Shown piece after piece: positions 15,161 through 22,963 of a stretch of DNA of 64,000 nucleotides. Both the position numbers and the translations under genes were made by a program. The DNA comes from Lentzea pudingi (GTDB lineage Bacteria > Actinomycetota > Actinomycetes > Mycobacteriales > Pseudonocardiaceae). The stretch lies in assembly GCF_014646255.1 (NCBI RefSeq), contig NZ_BMNC01000006.1:329502-393501 (forward strand). The letters run 5' to 3'. Below the pieces are notes generated by a model. That model searched no databases. It had not been told where the DNA came from and saw only the letters and a list, made by a program, of their open reading frames with translations. Each line of letters begins with the position of its first letter. Position 1 is the first letter of the stretch.

Positions 15161-16114
15161 ATGTCTGTCTCACCTGAGCAGCTGATGGAAGAACTGCGCA
15201 CGTTGTGCCGAGGGCGCGGTGTGCAGACTCCCGGTATCGACTTGCACGTCGGACCGGCGCTGCGCCAGGTCTGCGGCATCGTCGAGACGGACGGCGCGGA
15301 AGCCGTGCGAACGAAACTGCGCGACTGGGTCGCGAACGCGGCGCGCGCTTTCCCGGTCGAGGTCCGCAACGCCGTTCTGGCGCCGCTCGGACTGCACGAC
15401 GACGCGCAGTTCCGGTTCCTCAACGAACGCATCGAGTGGCTCGCGAAGCAACAGGACCGCGGGGCGCGCACGGTGCGCAGGAGGATGGACGCCGGACTGC
15501 AGCGCCTGGTGGAGGTGGCGCTGCAGCCGGCCCCTTCGACGACGCACGCGGCGCCGTCGGAACTGTGGCACGTCAAGGAGTTCGACGCGCTGCTGAAGCT
15601 GGACGGTCCGACGCCCGCGTGCACGGAGCGCCGGACCGTGGTGGCCGACACCGACGGTGTCAACGAGATCGCGTGGTCGATCACGATCCCCGCCCCCACG
15701 CCCGACGGCGCTCCTGGCGACCTGGACGTGGAGGTGTTGCACGGGGTCGAGCTCATCGGCCACGAACGTCCGTCCCCGCGCCGCATCTTGATGAAGCTGC
15801 GGTTGCCCCGACCCCTCAACGCAGGGCAAACGCACCAGTTCGCGCTGGAAGTTCGCGTGCCGCGCGGACAGTCGATGCGTCCGACCTACGTGTTCTGGCC
15901 GGAGCGGATGTGCGAGTCGTTCCGGTTGCGGGTGCGGTTCGACCGGGACGACCTACCGGAATCGGTGTGGCGCGTCGAGGAAGCCCTGGCGCGCGACACC
16001 GATGACCTGACGCCTTGGCCGCAGACGCTGCCCCTGGACGAGATCGGGGAGATCGACGTGCAGTTCCCCCACCCCCGTCAGGGCCGCGGCTACGGCGTGC
16101 AGTGGACGCCGTAG
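15161..16114 (+). CDS. Conserved actinobacterial protein of unknown function
   Basis: A 317-residue soluble protein. Residues 1-120 are helical and carry the pattern seen at the start of many actinobacterial unknowns: GIDLHVGPALRQVCGI, an ARAFPVEVRNAVLAPLGLH stretch and FLNERIEWLAKQQDRGARTVRR. The C-terminal ~180 residues are strand-rich (VNEIAWSITIP, THQFALEVRVP, MRPTYVFWPERMCESFRLRVRF) and end GVQWTP. No catalytic motif or membrane segment is visible. ATG 15161 is preceded by GGAGGAC. Its neighbours give no clear pathway. Proteins with this N-terminal domain often vary in their C-terminal part, so it may be a modular regulator or defence factor. Confidence 0.75.
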   Translation: MSVSPEQLMEELRTLCRGRGVQTPGIDLHVGPALRQVCGIVETDGAEAVRTKLRDWVANAARAFPVEVRNAVLAPLGLHDDAQFRFLNERIEWLAKQQDRGARTVRRRMDAGLQRLVEVALQPAPSTTHAAPSELWHVKEFDALLKLDGPTPACTERRTVVADTDGVNEIAWSITIPAPTPDGAPGDLDVEVLHGVELIGHERPSPRRILMKLRLPRPLNAGQTHQFALEVRVPRGQSMRPTYVFWPERMCESFRLRVRFDRDDLPESVWRVEEALARDTDDLTPWPQTLPLDEIGEIDVQFPHPRQGRGYGVQWTP

Positions 16115-16131
16115 CGAGTAGCCGGAGACGT

Positions 16132-16164
16132 TCAGATCATCTCGATGCAGAAGTGCGGTTCCAC
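16132..16164 (-). CDS. Candidate 10-residue micropeptide with strong ribosome site
   Basis: GTG-start frame encoding MEPHFCIEMI, preceded at the right distance by GGGAGGT, one of the best Shine-Dalgarno sequences in the region. It is the last of a minus-strand string: Nudix gene, 33-residue membrane peptide, then this. It has one Cys, one His and two acidic residues. It may be a signal peptide, a leader or a product precursor. It is near an XRE-TPR regulator, a class that often senses peptides. A frame this short can arise by chance; the ribosome site is the main support. Confidence 0.4.
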   Translation of the reverse strand: MEPHFCIEMI

Positions 16165-16214
16165 GGCTGACACCTCCCTCTGATGGTCAGGGAGAACCGC
16201 AGTCCGAATTCGAG

Positions 16215-16316
16215 TCAGATCACCGTTGCGATGAAGACGCTGCCGGCCATGAATCCCACAAAAAGGCAGATCGCGGCAACCTTCATCACGGTGGCGAGTG
16301 AGCAGATCATTCTCAT
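16215..16316 (-). CDS. 33-residue single-pass membrane peptide
   Basis: The frame encodes MRMICSLATVMKVAAICLFV followed by GFMAGSVFIATVI. About 22 residues form a transmembrane helix with small residues and two Cys. An AAGGTG ribosome site lies 9 nt before ATG 16316. Local GC is clearly below the genome level, and the opposite strand has a competing but charged, unconvincing frame. It lies between a terminator hairpin after the Nudix gene and the 10-residue micropeptide, so the two small genes form their own unit. It could be a toxin-like or regulatory membrane peptide, or a secreted pheromone precursor. Confidence 0.5.
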   Translation of the reverse strand: MRMICSLATVMKVAAICLFVGFMAGSVFIATVI

Positions 16317-16329
16317 CGAGAAATTCACC

Positions 16330-16404
16330 TTCTCATCTGACTGGCTTTCGGGCTGTTGTTCTCGCCGATGCACCAAGAGTGGCTTTTCGCCAGTCGGATG
16401 AGAA
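16330..16404. repeat. Inverted repeat in leader of the small-peptide genes
   Basis: TTCTCATCTGACTGGC (16330-16345) and GCCAGTCGGATGAGAA (16389-16404) pair at 15 of 16 positions around a 43-nt middle. It occupies the 5' region of the minus-strand micropeptide unit and could be a protein-binding site pair or an RNA structure. Confidence 0.55.
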
Positions 16405-16439
16405 CGGGTTTCCTGTTTCCTACGAAATCAGGAAACCCG
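16405..16439 (-). terminator. Hairpin after the Nudix gene
   Basis: CGGGTTTCCTG / CAGGAAACCCG give perfect 11-bp arms and a 13-nt loop, starting 6 nt after the Nudix stop. The run after it on the minus strand is only weakly T-rich (TTCTC). It probably ends the Nudix transcript before the small-peptide unit. Confidence 0.6.
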
Positions 16440-16445
16440 GAATCG

Positions 16446-17024
16446 TCATTTCTGCGTGCGGCGCAGCGCCATCACGAGCAATGCGTGGGAACTGCCGGCG
16501 TGCGGGAGCATGCCCTGTCTCACGAGGTCCAGCGCGCGGCAGAACGGCATCGTCCGCACGCACAGGTCGGCTTCCGCGGGTTCGAGGGACGGCTCGCCCT
16601 GGGTGAGGCCGGTGGCGAGGAAGATGTGGTCGACGTGGTTGCTCAGGCTGTCCGCGCCGTGGATCTGTCCCAGCCGCTCCCAGCGCTGGGCCCGCAGCCC
16701 GGTCTCCTCCTCTAGCTCACGGCGTGCCGCGGCGACGGGATCGGCGTCGCCGTCGTCGATCGCGCCGCCGGGTAGTCGCCACTCCGTGCCGCCGTGGGTG
16801 TAGATCCACTGCCGGGTCAGGACGACGTGGTCGTCGTCCTGGATGGCCAGCACCGTGACCGAGGCGGGCGCCACGACGTGCGTGTAGGTGCCGTGTCCGC
16901 CGTCCGGCCGGACCACGGAGTCGGCGCGCACCTCGAACCACTGGGAACGGTGCACCACGTTGGTAGCCAGGCGCTGCCAGACCATCACGACACCGGCAGC
17001 ATCGTCGAAGCGCGTCATCACCAT
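16446..17024 (-). CDS. Nudix hydrolase (ADP-ribose pyrophosphatase-like)
   Basis: A 192-residue enzyme that hydrolyses a nucleoside diphosphate linked to X. The Nudix box region is LPGGAIDDGDADPVAAARRELEEETGL: the REL-EEETG core is intact, while the first Glu of the classic box appears to be replaced by Asp/Ala. WRLPGG and the following THGGTEW support ADP-ribose or sugar-nucleotide substrates. Alternative starts at 17018 and 16985 (MVWQRLATN) exist; none has a strong ribosome site. It is divergent from the XRE-TPR regulator across a 127-bp gap and upstream of the small-peptide genes, which suggests joint control. Confidence 0.85.
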   Translation of the reverse strand: MVMTRFDDAAGVVMVWQRLATNVVHRSQWFEVRADSVVRPDGGHGTYTHVVAPASVTVLAIQDDDHVVLTRQWIYTHGGTEWRLPGGAIDDGDADPVAAARRELEEETGLRAQRWERLGQIHGADSLSNHVDHIFLATGLTQGEPSLEPAEADLCVRTMPFCRALDLVRQGMLPHAGSSHALLVMALRRTQK

Positions 17025-17151
17025 GACTCACATGGAACCATCGACGGCTGCTTCAGTTGGCCCCAGTAGATCGTCAATCTCCGGACAATTAGTGGACATT
17101 CCGTGTCCGTCTGTTTCAACCCGTCCACACTACCGGGGAGGGGGTGAAACA

Positions 17152-18246
17152 GTGTCGCCCACGTTCGCACAGCAGGTGCGCCGACTGCGCAGGGAGCGCG
17201 GGCTCTCCCTGACGAAAATGGCCGAGCGGGTCCGCTACAGCAAGGGATACCTCAGCAAAATCGAGAACGGCCAGGTCCGCCCGACTCCCGAGATGGCGAA
17301 GATCTTCGAGGACGCCCTGAGCGCCGGGGGCCTGCTGCTGACGCTCGCCGACACCCCCGCCCGTCCGATCCCCAGCGACAACCGGGTCCTGCGCACCTAC
17401 GACTCGATGTTCGACCACCACCGGGTGCTCGGCCACCGGTCCGACCCGGAGTCCGTGCTCCTCGCGCTGCGGCCCCAGGTCGACGTCCTGAGCAGGATGG
17501 CTCGTTCCGCCGACGACCCGGGGCTGAGCCACGGTCTCTGGCTGCTCGCCGCGAAGTACGCCGAGTACGCGGGCTGGATGGAACAGGAACGCGGTGACGA
17601 CGTGGCCGCGGCCGAGATGACCCGGCGAGCGGTCTCGTACGCGGTCAAGGGCGGCGACCAGGAACTGGAGGCCTACGCACAGGTCCGGGCCGCCGAGTTC
17701 GCGCTGTACCGGGGTGATGCCCGCTCGACCGTCCTGTGGGCGCGCCGGGCGAGCAAGTCCCGTTCCAGAGCGGTGCAAGCCGTTGCGGCGCAACGGGAAG
17801 CGCAAGGTTACGCACTCGCGGGCGCCACCACGTTGTGCGAGGCCGCCCTCGAGCAGGCCAGCGCCCTGCAGGCGGACGTCGGCGACTTCCGCTACGGCAG
17901 CACCAGTCTGATCGACCAGGTGGCGATCGCGACCGCCTGGTCGTACCACGAACTGGGGCGCCACACCGAGGCCGCCGCGATCCTCGACACCGAGGTCCCG
18001 CTGATCGAGTCGACGGCCCTGCGCGCACGCGCCAGGTTCGGTCTGCGCCGGGCACTCGCCCACGCGGAGGCGGGCAACGTGGACCACGCCTGCGCGCTGA
18101 TCATCGATCTGCTGGACGACGTCCGCCAGGTGCAGTCGGCGACCGTGAACATCGACCTCAGCGCGTTCGGCAAGCTGCTGTCCCGGATCCGGCCGGTGGC
18201 GGGTCGCGAGGTGATCGGCGAGATCAGCAAGATCCTCTTCGCCTAG
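17152..18246 (+). CDS. XRE-family regulator with TPR-like C-terminal domain
   Basis: A 364-residue regulator. Residues 3-60 form an XRE HTH (VRRLRRERGLSLTKMAERV, SKGYLSKIENGQVRP). Residues 80-360 are all-helical with repeated A/L-rich pairs (GLWLLAAKYAEYAGWM, AAEMTRRAVSYAVKGGD, ATAWSYHELGRHTEAAAIL), the pattern of TPR repeats. HTH plus TPR is the layout of peptide-sensing RRNPP regulators in Firmicutes and of many uncharacterised actinobacterial regulators. The GTG at 17152 is chosen because a GGGGAGGGGG site precedes it; the frame upstream is longer. It is divergent from the Nudix gene and its micropeptide neighbours. It ends 3 bp from the convergent StrR-like gene. Confidence 0.85.
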   Translation: MSPTFAQQVRRLRRERGLSLTKMAERVRYSKGYLSKIENGQVRPTPEMAKIFEDALSAGGLLLTLADTPARPIPSDNRVLRTYDSMFDHHRVLGHRSDPESVLLALRPQVDVLSRMARSADDPGLSHGLWLLAAKYAEYAGWMEQERGDDVAAAEMTRRAVSYAVKGGDQELEAYAQVRAAEFALYRGDARSTVLWARRASKSRSRAVQAVAAQREAQGYALAGATTLCEAALEQASALQADVGDFRYGSTSLIDQVAIATAWSYHELGRHTEAAAILDTEVPLIESTALRARARFGLRRALAHAEAGNVDHACALIIDLLDDVRQVQSATVNIDLSAFGKLLSRIRPVAGREVIGEISKILFA

Positions 18247-18249
18247 AGC

Positions 18250-19146
18250 TCACACCGCGGTCCGCCGGCCTTCCCTCTCCAGCGCCTCCGCCATCTCCAC
18301 CCAGGCCTCCGCGCAGCCGCGGGCCATGTCCGCCACCAGTTCCCGGCAGTGCGAGGGCACCCCGGACACGACGGTGGCCCACTCGCCGGACGACACCGCG
18401 TGCATCTCCAGCCAGCGCAGCACCAGCCGCCCGTGCTCGTTGAACCGCAGCGAGGGGTCCCGCCGCAGGATCGGCAGGGTGACGTCGGGGTCGCGCACCT
18501 CGTTGCGGCCTGCGGGAAGCGTCGCGTCGGCCCGTTCGGCGGCCCGCATCCGTTCCGGCACGGGGTCCATCCCGGCGTTGAGCCGGCGGCGGACGTCCCG
18601 GACGGTTCCCGGCGACACCCCGGCCGCCCGCGCGATGTCGCGCAGCGAGGCGTCGGGGCGTTCCTCCACCATCCGTCCCGCGAGCCGGCGCCCGGCCGCG
18701 GAGTTGACCGGCCGGACCTTGCCGTCCCTCCCTACCCGGATCGGCGCCTGCCCTCCCACGGCGCGCCGCAGCACGCCGACGGACTTGGCGGCGAGGCCGG
18801 TGGAGGCGGCGATGGCGCGGTCCGACCACTGCGCGTGCGAGCGCAGCAAACGCCGGGCCGCGGCCTCGCGGTCGGCGGTCGAGAGCGTCGCGAGGTTCAG
18901 GGTGACCGACAACCCGAACAGGTCCTCGGCGGGTCCGTCGACGTACTCGACCTCGACGGAACGGCAGCCGCGCAGGACGGCGGCCCTGAGGCGGTGGGTG
19001 CCGTCGACGACCTTCATCGTCGGGCGGTGCACCACGATCGGTGACAGGTGGGCGCCGGACGACGCCAGTGAACGGATGAATTCGTCGCTGCAGCCACGGA
19101 GTCGTGGCGAGTCCGCGGATCGCAGCGCGGTGATGTCGACGAGCAT
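18250..19146 (-). CDS. StrR-like regulator with ParB N-terminal domain
   Basis: A 298-residue DNA-binding protein. Residues 1-90 match the ParB/StrR N-domain (MLVDITALRSADSPRLRG, SPIVVHRPTMKVVDGTHRLR, AAVLRGCRSVEVEYVDG). Two HTH regions follow (RAIAASTGLAAKSVGVLRRA, SLRDIARAAGVSPGTVRDVRRRL). The C-terminal ~90 residues are a separate helical domain ending near WVEMAEALEREGR. StrR-family proteins (StrR, NovG, Bbr, Teg) activate antibiotic clusters, but no biosynthetic genes are adjacent here. ATG 19146 is preferred: the longer frame begins with TTG and has an atypical N-terminus. It is convergent with the XRE-TPR gene. Confidence 0.75.
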   Translation of the reverse strand: MLVDITALRSADSPRLRGCSDEFIRSLASSGAHLSPIVVHRPTMKVVDGTHRLRAAVLRGCRSVEVEYVDGPAEDLFGLSVTLNLATLSTADREAAARRLLRSHAQWSDRAIAASTGLAAKSVGVLRRAVGGQAPIRVGRDGKVRPVNSAAGRRLAGRMVEERPDASLRDIARAAGVSPGTVRDVRRRLNAGMDPVPERMRAAERADATLPAGRNEVRDPDVTLPILRRDPSLRFNEHGRLVLRWLEMHAVSSGEWATVVSGVPSHCRELVADMARGCAEAWVEMAEALEREGRRTAV

Positions 19147-19225
19147 GCTGAATCGAGCCCCCCAGGCTGAGTCTCCCCGGAACCCCCAGGTGCCCGGAGA
19201 CGACCAGAGCAGGTTAGCCAGTTGT

Positions 19226-19618
19226 TCAACGGGAGCGCCACTCAATCGCGGGGCAAACGTCCATCACCATGCGCAGCCCCGCGTTCCGGGCGCGCGCGTA
19301 CGCGGCGTCGTCGACCACGCCGAGCTGGAACCACACCGCCTTCGCACCGATCGCGACGGCCTCGTCGGCGAACTGGCCCGCGTCCTCCGAGCGGCGGAAC
19401 ACGTCCACGACGTCGACGGGGAACGGGATGTCCGCGAGCGTCGCGTAGCCCTGCTCGCCGTGCACGGTCTCGGCGGACGGGTGCACCGGCACGATCTTCT
19501 TGCCGCGTTGCTGCAGGAAGCGGGCCACGCCGTGGGCCGCGCGGGACAGGTTGTCCGAGAGCCCGACGATGGCCCAGACCTGGCAGTTCTCGAGGATCCA
19601 GTCGACGTCTTCACGCAT
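19226..19618 (-). CDS. CoA-binding domain protein (YccU-like)
   Basis: A 130-residue single-domain protein. It has a Rossmann-type CoA-binding fold: WAIVGLSDNLSRAAHGVARF near the N-terminus, KKIVPVHPSAETVHGEQGY, VDVVDVFRRSEDAG and AVWFQLGVVDDAA. It matches the CoA_binding_2 family in length and order. The biochemical role of these stand-alone domains is not settled; they may bind CoA to control a partner enzyme. ATG 19618 gives the usual N-terminus. The gene lies between the StrR-like regulator and the divergent YciI-like gene, with no sign of an operon. Confidence 0.88.
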   Translation of the reverse strand: MREDVDWILENCQVWAIVGLSDNLSRAAHGVARFLQQRGKKIVPVHPSAETVHGEQGYATLADIPFPVDVVDVFRRSEDAGQFADEAVAIGAKAVWFQLGVVDDAAYARARNAGLRMVMDVCPAIEWRSR

Positions 19619-19733
19619 GCCGTCCACACTAACCTTGTGACGCCGGTCACAATTGCTGGAAGCCGGTCGAAACCGCGGGGCCCCGATCGACGGCTCGGTA
19701 GAAACGACCGGACACCAGCCAGAGGAGATCGAG

Positions 19734-20156
19734 ATGCGGTTCATGGTCATCGTCAAGGCGAACGAGGACACCGAGAACTCCGTCATGCCCACCACCGAGG
19801 AACTGGCCGCGATGGGCAACTACAACGAGGAGCTCGTCAAGGCCGGCGTGATGCTCGCGGGCGACGGTCTCTACCCGAGCGCGAAGGGCGCGCGCGTCGC
19901 GTTCGACGGCAAGGGCGCGACGACGGTGATCGATGGTCCGTTCACCGAGGCCAAGGAACTGATCGCGGGCTTCTGGATCTGGGAGCTGCCGTCGCTGCAG
20001 GACGCCGTGGAGTGGCTGAAGAAGGCGCCGTTCCAGGAGGGCGAGGTCGAGATCCGCCAGGTCCACGGCCCCGAGGCGTTCGGTGACGCGCTGACGCCCG
20101 AGATCCAGGCTCAGGAAGACCGGATGCGCGAGCAGATCACGGCGCGGAACCAGTGA
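19734..20156 (+). CDS. YciI-like (DGPF domain) protein
   Basis: A 140-residue dimeric alpha/beta-barrel protein. MRFMVIVKANEDTE at the start, GYNEEL-like helix, DGPFTEAKELIAGFWIWE and EIRQVHGPEAF are the signature of the YCII/DGPF family. In actinobacteria these often accompany ECF sigma factors, but none is present here. Enzymatic activity is unproven; a His-Asp pair typical of YciI could be catalytic. GAGGAGAT lies before ATG 19734. The gene faces the LysR-effector-like gene, with only 17 bp between the stops. Confidence 0.88.
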   Translation: MRFMVIVKANEDTENSVMPTTEELAAMGNYNEELVKAGVMLAGDGLYPSAKGARVAFDGKGATTVIDGPFTEAKELIAGFWIWELPSLQDAVEWLKKAPFQEGEVEIRQVHGPEAFGDALTPEIQAQEDRMREQITARNQ

Positions 20157-20173
20157 CTCCGTCCTGACAGGAC

Positions 20174-20884
20174 TCAGCGACCGCGACGGGGTTTCACGCG
20201 CTTGGCGGGCTGCTTCTTCTGCTGGGGCGCCGGACCCCGTCGCTGCTGCTGTTGTTTGGGGGCCTGCTTCTTCGCCGGTTCCGGCGCGGGGCCGCGGGTG
20301 CTGTTGACCGTGCGGCCGCGGACGATGCCGATGAGGTGCTCGACCAGCTCGGGGTTCTCGTCGCGGATCGGGAACGACAGCGCGACGCGGGACTGCGGCG
20401 CGTCGGCGAGCGGCACGTACTTCAGGTCCTTGCGGTGGTGCAGCCGCGCGAGGGACTGCGGCACCACGAGCACCCCGACGCCCGCCGCCACGATCTGGAC
20501 GGCGTCCGCCGTGGTCTCCGGGCGTTCGACCGGCGCCTGACCGGGCTGCTCGTCCCACTCCAGCGCGTCGTCGAGCGGCTGCCACAGGACGTGCCCGGCC
20601 AGGTCCGCGAGGGACAGTTCGTCGGCCGCGGCGAACTCGTGGTCCTTCGGGAACACGACGACGCTCGTCTCGGTGTAGAGCGGGATCGCGTGCAGGTCCT
20701 CCCGGTCGCCGGGCAGCCGGAGCAGCGCGGCGTCGGCCTCGCCGGAGCGCACCTTCTCGGCGGCGACGGCCGCGGGCACCTGCACGAGGGTCAGCTCGGC
20801 GTCCGGCAGGCGGTCCTGCCAGACCCGCGCCCACTTGCCCGGCGTCACGCCTGGGACGTACGCGAGCGTGAACGATCCGGTCAC
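20174..20884 (-). CDS. LysR-type effector-binding domain without HTH, basic tail
   Basis: A 236-residue protein. Residues 5-185 form a LysR substrate-binding (periplasmic-binding-like) domain: FTLAYVPGVTPGKWARVW, VRSGEADAALLRL, AADELSLADLAGHV, VQIVAAGVGVLVVP. The usual N-terminal winged helix is absent; the protein begins directly with the effector domain. The last ~45 residues are Lys/Arg/Gln/Pro-rich and disordered (KKQAPKQQQQRRG), and could bind nucleic acid. It is divergent from a DUF5997 gene across 39 bp, a pairing seen in other actinomycetes. It probably acts as a ligand-responsive partner or nucleoid-associated factor; this is inference. Confidence 0.8.
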   Translation of the reverse strand: MTGSFTLAYVPGVTPGKWARVWQDRLPDAELTLVQVPAAVAAEKVRSGEADAALLRLPGDREDLHAIPLYTETSVVVFPKDHEFAAADELSLADLAGHVLWQPLDDALEWDEQPGQAPVERPETTADAVQIVAAGVGVLVVPQSLARLHHRKDLKYVPLADAPQSRVALSFPIRDENPELVEHLIGIVRGRTVNSTRGPAPEPAKKQAPKQQQQRRGPAPQQKKQPAKRVKPRRGR

Positions 20885-20923
20885 GTGCTGAGGCTACCGG
20901 ACGAGCCCGTTACTCTTTTCCGC

Positions 20924-21307
20924 ATGAAGTCGCAGCAGACCATGAAGCCCGCCACCGCCGCCAAGAAGCTCGGCGTGTACCTCGAGGCGACGCCCGAGGA
21001 GTTCCAGGCTGGCGTCGTGTCGCGCGACGAGCTGAACGAACTGCAGGCCAACCCGCCGCAGTGGCTGGCGGACCTGCGCAGCAACGGCCCGCACCCGAAG
21101 CAGCTCATCGCGCAGAAGCTCGGCATCTCGACGTCGGCCCTGGTGCGCGCCGGCATCACCGAGGCGCTGACCACCGAGCAGATCAACGCGCTCAAGACCG
21201 AGAACCCGGACTGGCTGGTGCGCGAGCGCGCCACCTACAAGGAGTTCAAGGCCGAAGAGGCGCGGCTGGCGGAGAAGGCGCGCCTCGAGGGCGAGGAGCA
21301 GGACTAG
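20924..21307 (+). CDS. DUF5997 family protein
   Basis: A 127-residue helical protein with the conserved opening TMKPATAAKKLGVYLEATP, EFQAGVVSRDELNELQANPP and QLIAQKLGISTSALVRAGI. The middle resembles a small DNA- or protein-binding helical bundle, and the end is a charged helix (EFKAEEARLAEKARLEGEE). The function is unknown. It is divergent from the LysR-effector-like gene, with start codons 39 bp apart, so the pair probably shares a promoter and possibly a function. Confidence 0.85.
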   Translation: MKSQQTMKPATAAKKLGVYLEATPEEFQAGVVSRDELNELQANPPQWLADLRSNGPHPKQLIAQKLGISTSALVRAGITEALTTEQINALKTENPDWLVRERATYKEFKAEEARLAEKARLEGEEQD

Positions 21308-21326
21308 ACCCCGGTCCCGGCAGGGA

Positions 21327-21971
21327 TCAGCCCAGCACGTACGGGATCTCCAGAGCTCCCAGTCCGGCGCGCTCCGACTCGGTCGGGGCGCGCCGTCCCG
21401 TTCCCACCAGCAGCACGTCCACGTCGGACCACGAGGCTGGGAACGGCCCGGCGATCCGTTCGAGCACCTCGCGGCACCGCGCCACCGCCTGCCCGGGCGG
21501 TCCCGCCACGTGCGGCAGGTGCCGGACCAGGTCGAGGTGGTGCAGCGTCCACTCCCAGACGTACGCGCTCAGGTAGCCCGACGTGCTCAGCACCATGTCC
21601 TGAGTGGTCACCGCGAGCGTCCGGTCGGCCAGCCCCGCCGCGCGCGCCGCCGCCCGGCCCACGTCGTCCACGTGGTGCTTCAGCATCCAGGGCTCCCCGT
21701 ACGCGGCGGCGAGCCTCCGCGTCAGCGCGGCCAGCGGGTCGTCAGCGGGCTCGTGCGAGACCTTCCAGTACGTCACCTCGTCGTGGGTGACGGGGTCCGT
21801 CGCAGGCGTCACCAGCGTGATCAGCACGTCCTGCGCGTCGATCACGAGGTGGCACACCAGGTCGCGCACCAGCCAGCCGTCGCACCCGGACGGCCGGTCG
21901 AAGTCGTCGTCGGTGAGCTCGCCGACCGCCTCCAGCAGCGCCCCCAGCGCGAGCGAAAACAGATCCACCAC
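21327..21971 (-). CDS. DinB-like maleylpyruvate isomerase / mycothiol-dependent family protein
   Basis: A 214-residue helical-bundle protein. The DinB-like metal site is formed by His in GWLVRDLVCHLVIDA and later His residues in YVWEWTLHHLDLVRHL, the MDMPI pattern. Members use mycothiol, the actinobacterial thiol, in transferase or isomerase reactions. The C-terminal part (FPASWSDVDVLLVGTGRR) resembles the small SCP2-like extension. The substrate is unknown. It is divergent from the first PolDom gene across 47 bp. The 3' end lies 19 bp from the DUF5997 stop. Confidence 0.8.
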   Translation of the reverse strand: MVDLFSLALGALLEAVGELTDDDFDRPSGCDGWLVRDLVCHLVIDAQDVLITLVTPATDPVTHDEVTYWKVSHEPADDPLAALTRRLAAAYGEPWMLKHHVDDVGRAAARAAGLADRTLAVTTQDMVLSTSGYLSAYVWEWTLHHLDLVRHLPHVAGPPGQAVARCREVLERIAGPFPASWSDVDVLLVGTGRRAPTESERAGLGALEIPYVLG

Positions 21972-22018
21972 CGCAAACTACAACGATCGAGGGCGGTCGA
22001 ACGGTTAGGTTGGTGGGC

Positions 22019-22963
22019 ATGGGCAAGTCCCCGGCTGTGGAGCTCGAGGTGGAGGACCGCGTCGTGCGGATCTCCAACCCCGACCGCGTCTACTTCCCCG
22101 CACGCGGCGAGACGAAGCTGGATCTCGCGAACTACTACCTGTCCGTCGGCGACGGGATCGTCCGCGCTCTGCGGGAACGGCCGTGCATGCTGCACCGCTT
22201 CCCCGAGGGCGTCACGGGCGAGAAGGTGCACCAGAAGAGGCTTCCGAACGGCGCGCCCCCGTGGGTGAGGACCGTGCGGGTGCATTTTCCCCGATACAAC
22301 CGCCACGCGGACGAGCTGTGCGTCACGCACATCGCGGACGTGGTCTGGGCGGTGCAGATGTCCACTGTGGAGTTCCACCCGTGGAACTCGCGCGCCGCGG
22401 ACACGGAGAAGCCCGACGAGTGGCGCATCGACCTCGACCCCGGCCCCACGTGCTCGTTCGACCGGGTGCGGCGGGTGGCGCTGGTGGTGCAGGAGGTGCT
22501 GGCCGAACTGGGCGCGACGGGGTTCCCGAAGACGTCCGGGTCGAAGGGCCTGCACATCTACGTGCGGATCAAGCCGGACCACGGGTTCCAGGACGTGCGG
22601 AAGGCGGCTCTGGCGTTCGCGCACGAGGTCGAACGCCGCGCGCCCGACGACGTCGAGACGACGTGGTGGCGCAAGGACCGAGACCCGTCGCTGGTTTTCG
22701 TGGACTACAACCAGAACACGCGCGACCGCACGATCGCCAGCGCGTACTCGGTGCGCGGCTACCCCGAGGCGACGGTGTCCACGCCGATCCGGTGGGACGA
22801 GGTCCCGGACGTCGACCCGCACGAGTTCACCATCGCCACCGTGCCGAAGCGCTATGCCGAACTGGGCGACCTGCACGCCGGGATCGACGACGCGGTCTGG
22901 TCGATCGAACCGCTGCTGGAGTGGGCCGCCCGCGACGAACTCGAGGTCCCCGATGAGCAGTAG
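22019..22963 (+). CDS. PolDom primase-polymerase (LigD polymerase-like), copy 1
   Basis: A 314-residue archaeo-eukaryotic primase-type polymerase, as in the N-terminal domain of LigD. The metal-binding pair is in RIDLDPGP (Asp138, Asp140). GFPKTSGSKGLHIYVRI supplies the nucleotide-binding Ser/His, and an Asp in SLVFVDYNQN is the third metal ligand. The ligase and nuclease domains of LigD are absent. It fills or extends breaks in non-homologous end joining or repair. The ATG at 22019 is preferred over GTG 22013 and TTG 22010. It overlaps the second PolDom gene by 11 nt. Confidence 0.9.
   Translation: MGKSPAVELEVEDRVVRISNPDRVYFPARGETKLDLANYYLSVGDGIVRALRERPCMLHRFPEGVTGEKVHQKRLPNGAPPWVRTVRVHFPRYNRHADELCVTHIADVVWAVQMSTVEFHPWNSRAADTEKPDEWRIDLDPGPTCSFDRVRRVALVVQEVLAELGATGFPKTSGSKGLHIYVRIKPDHGFQDVRKAALAFAHEVERRAPDDVETTWWRKDRDPSLVFVDYNQNTRDRTIASAYSVRGYPEATVSTPIRWDEVPDVDPHEFTIATVPKRYAELGDLHAGIDDAVWSIEPLLEWAARDELEVPDEQ

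Noticed and set aside
16183..16401. A 72-codon plus-strand frame opposite the small-peptide genes
   Set aside because: Charged, no ribosome site, and it overlaps a terminator and an inverted repeat. The minus-strand peptides have better start signals.
20161..20173. GTCCTGACAGGAC short palindrome between convergent genes
   Set aside because: The loop is one base, so no stable hairpin forms, and it has no T-run. Probably chance.
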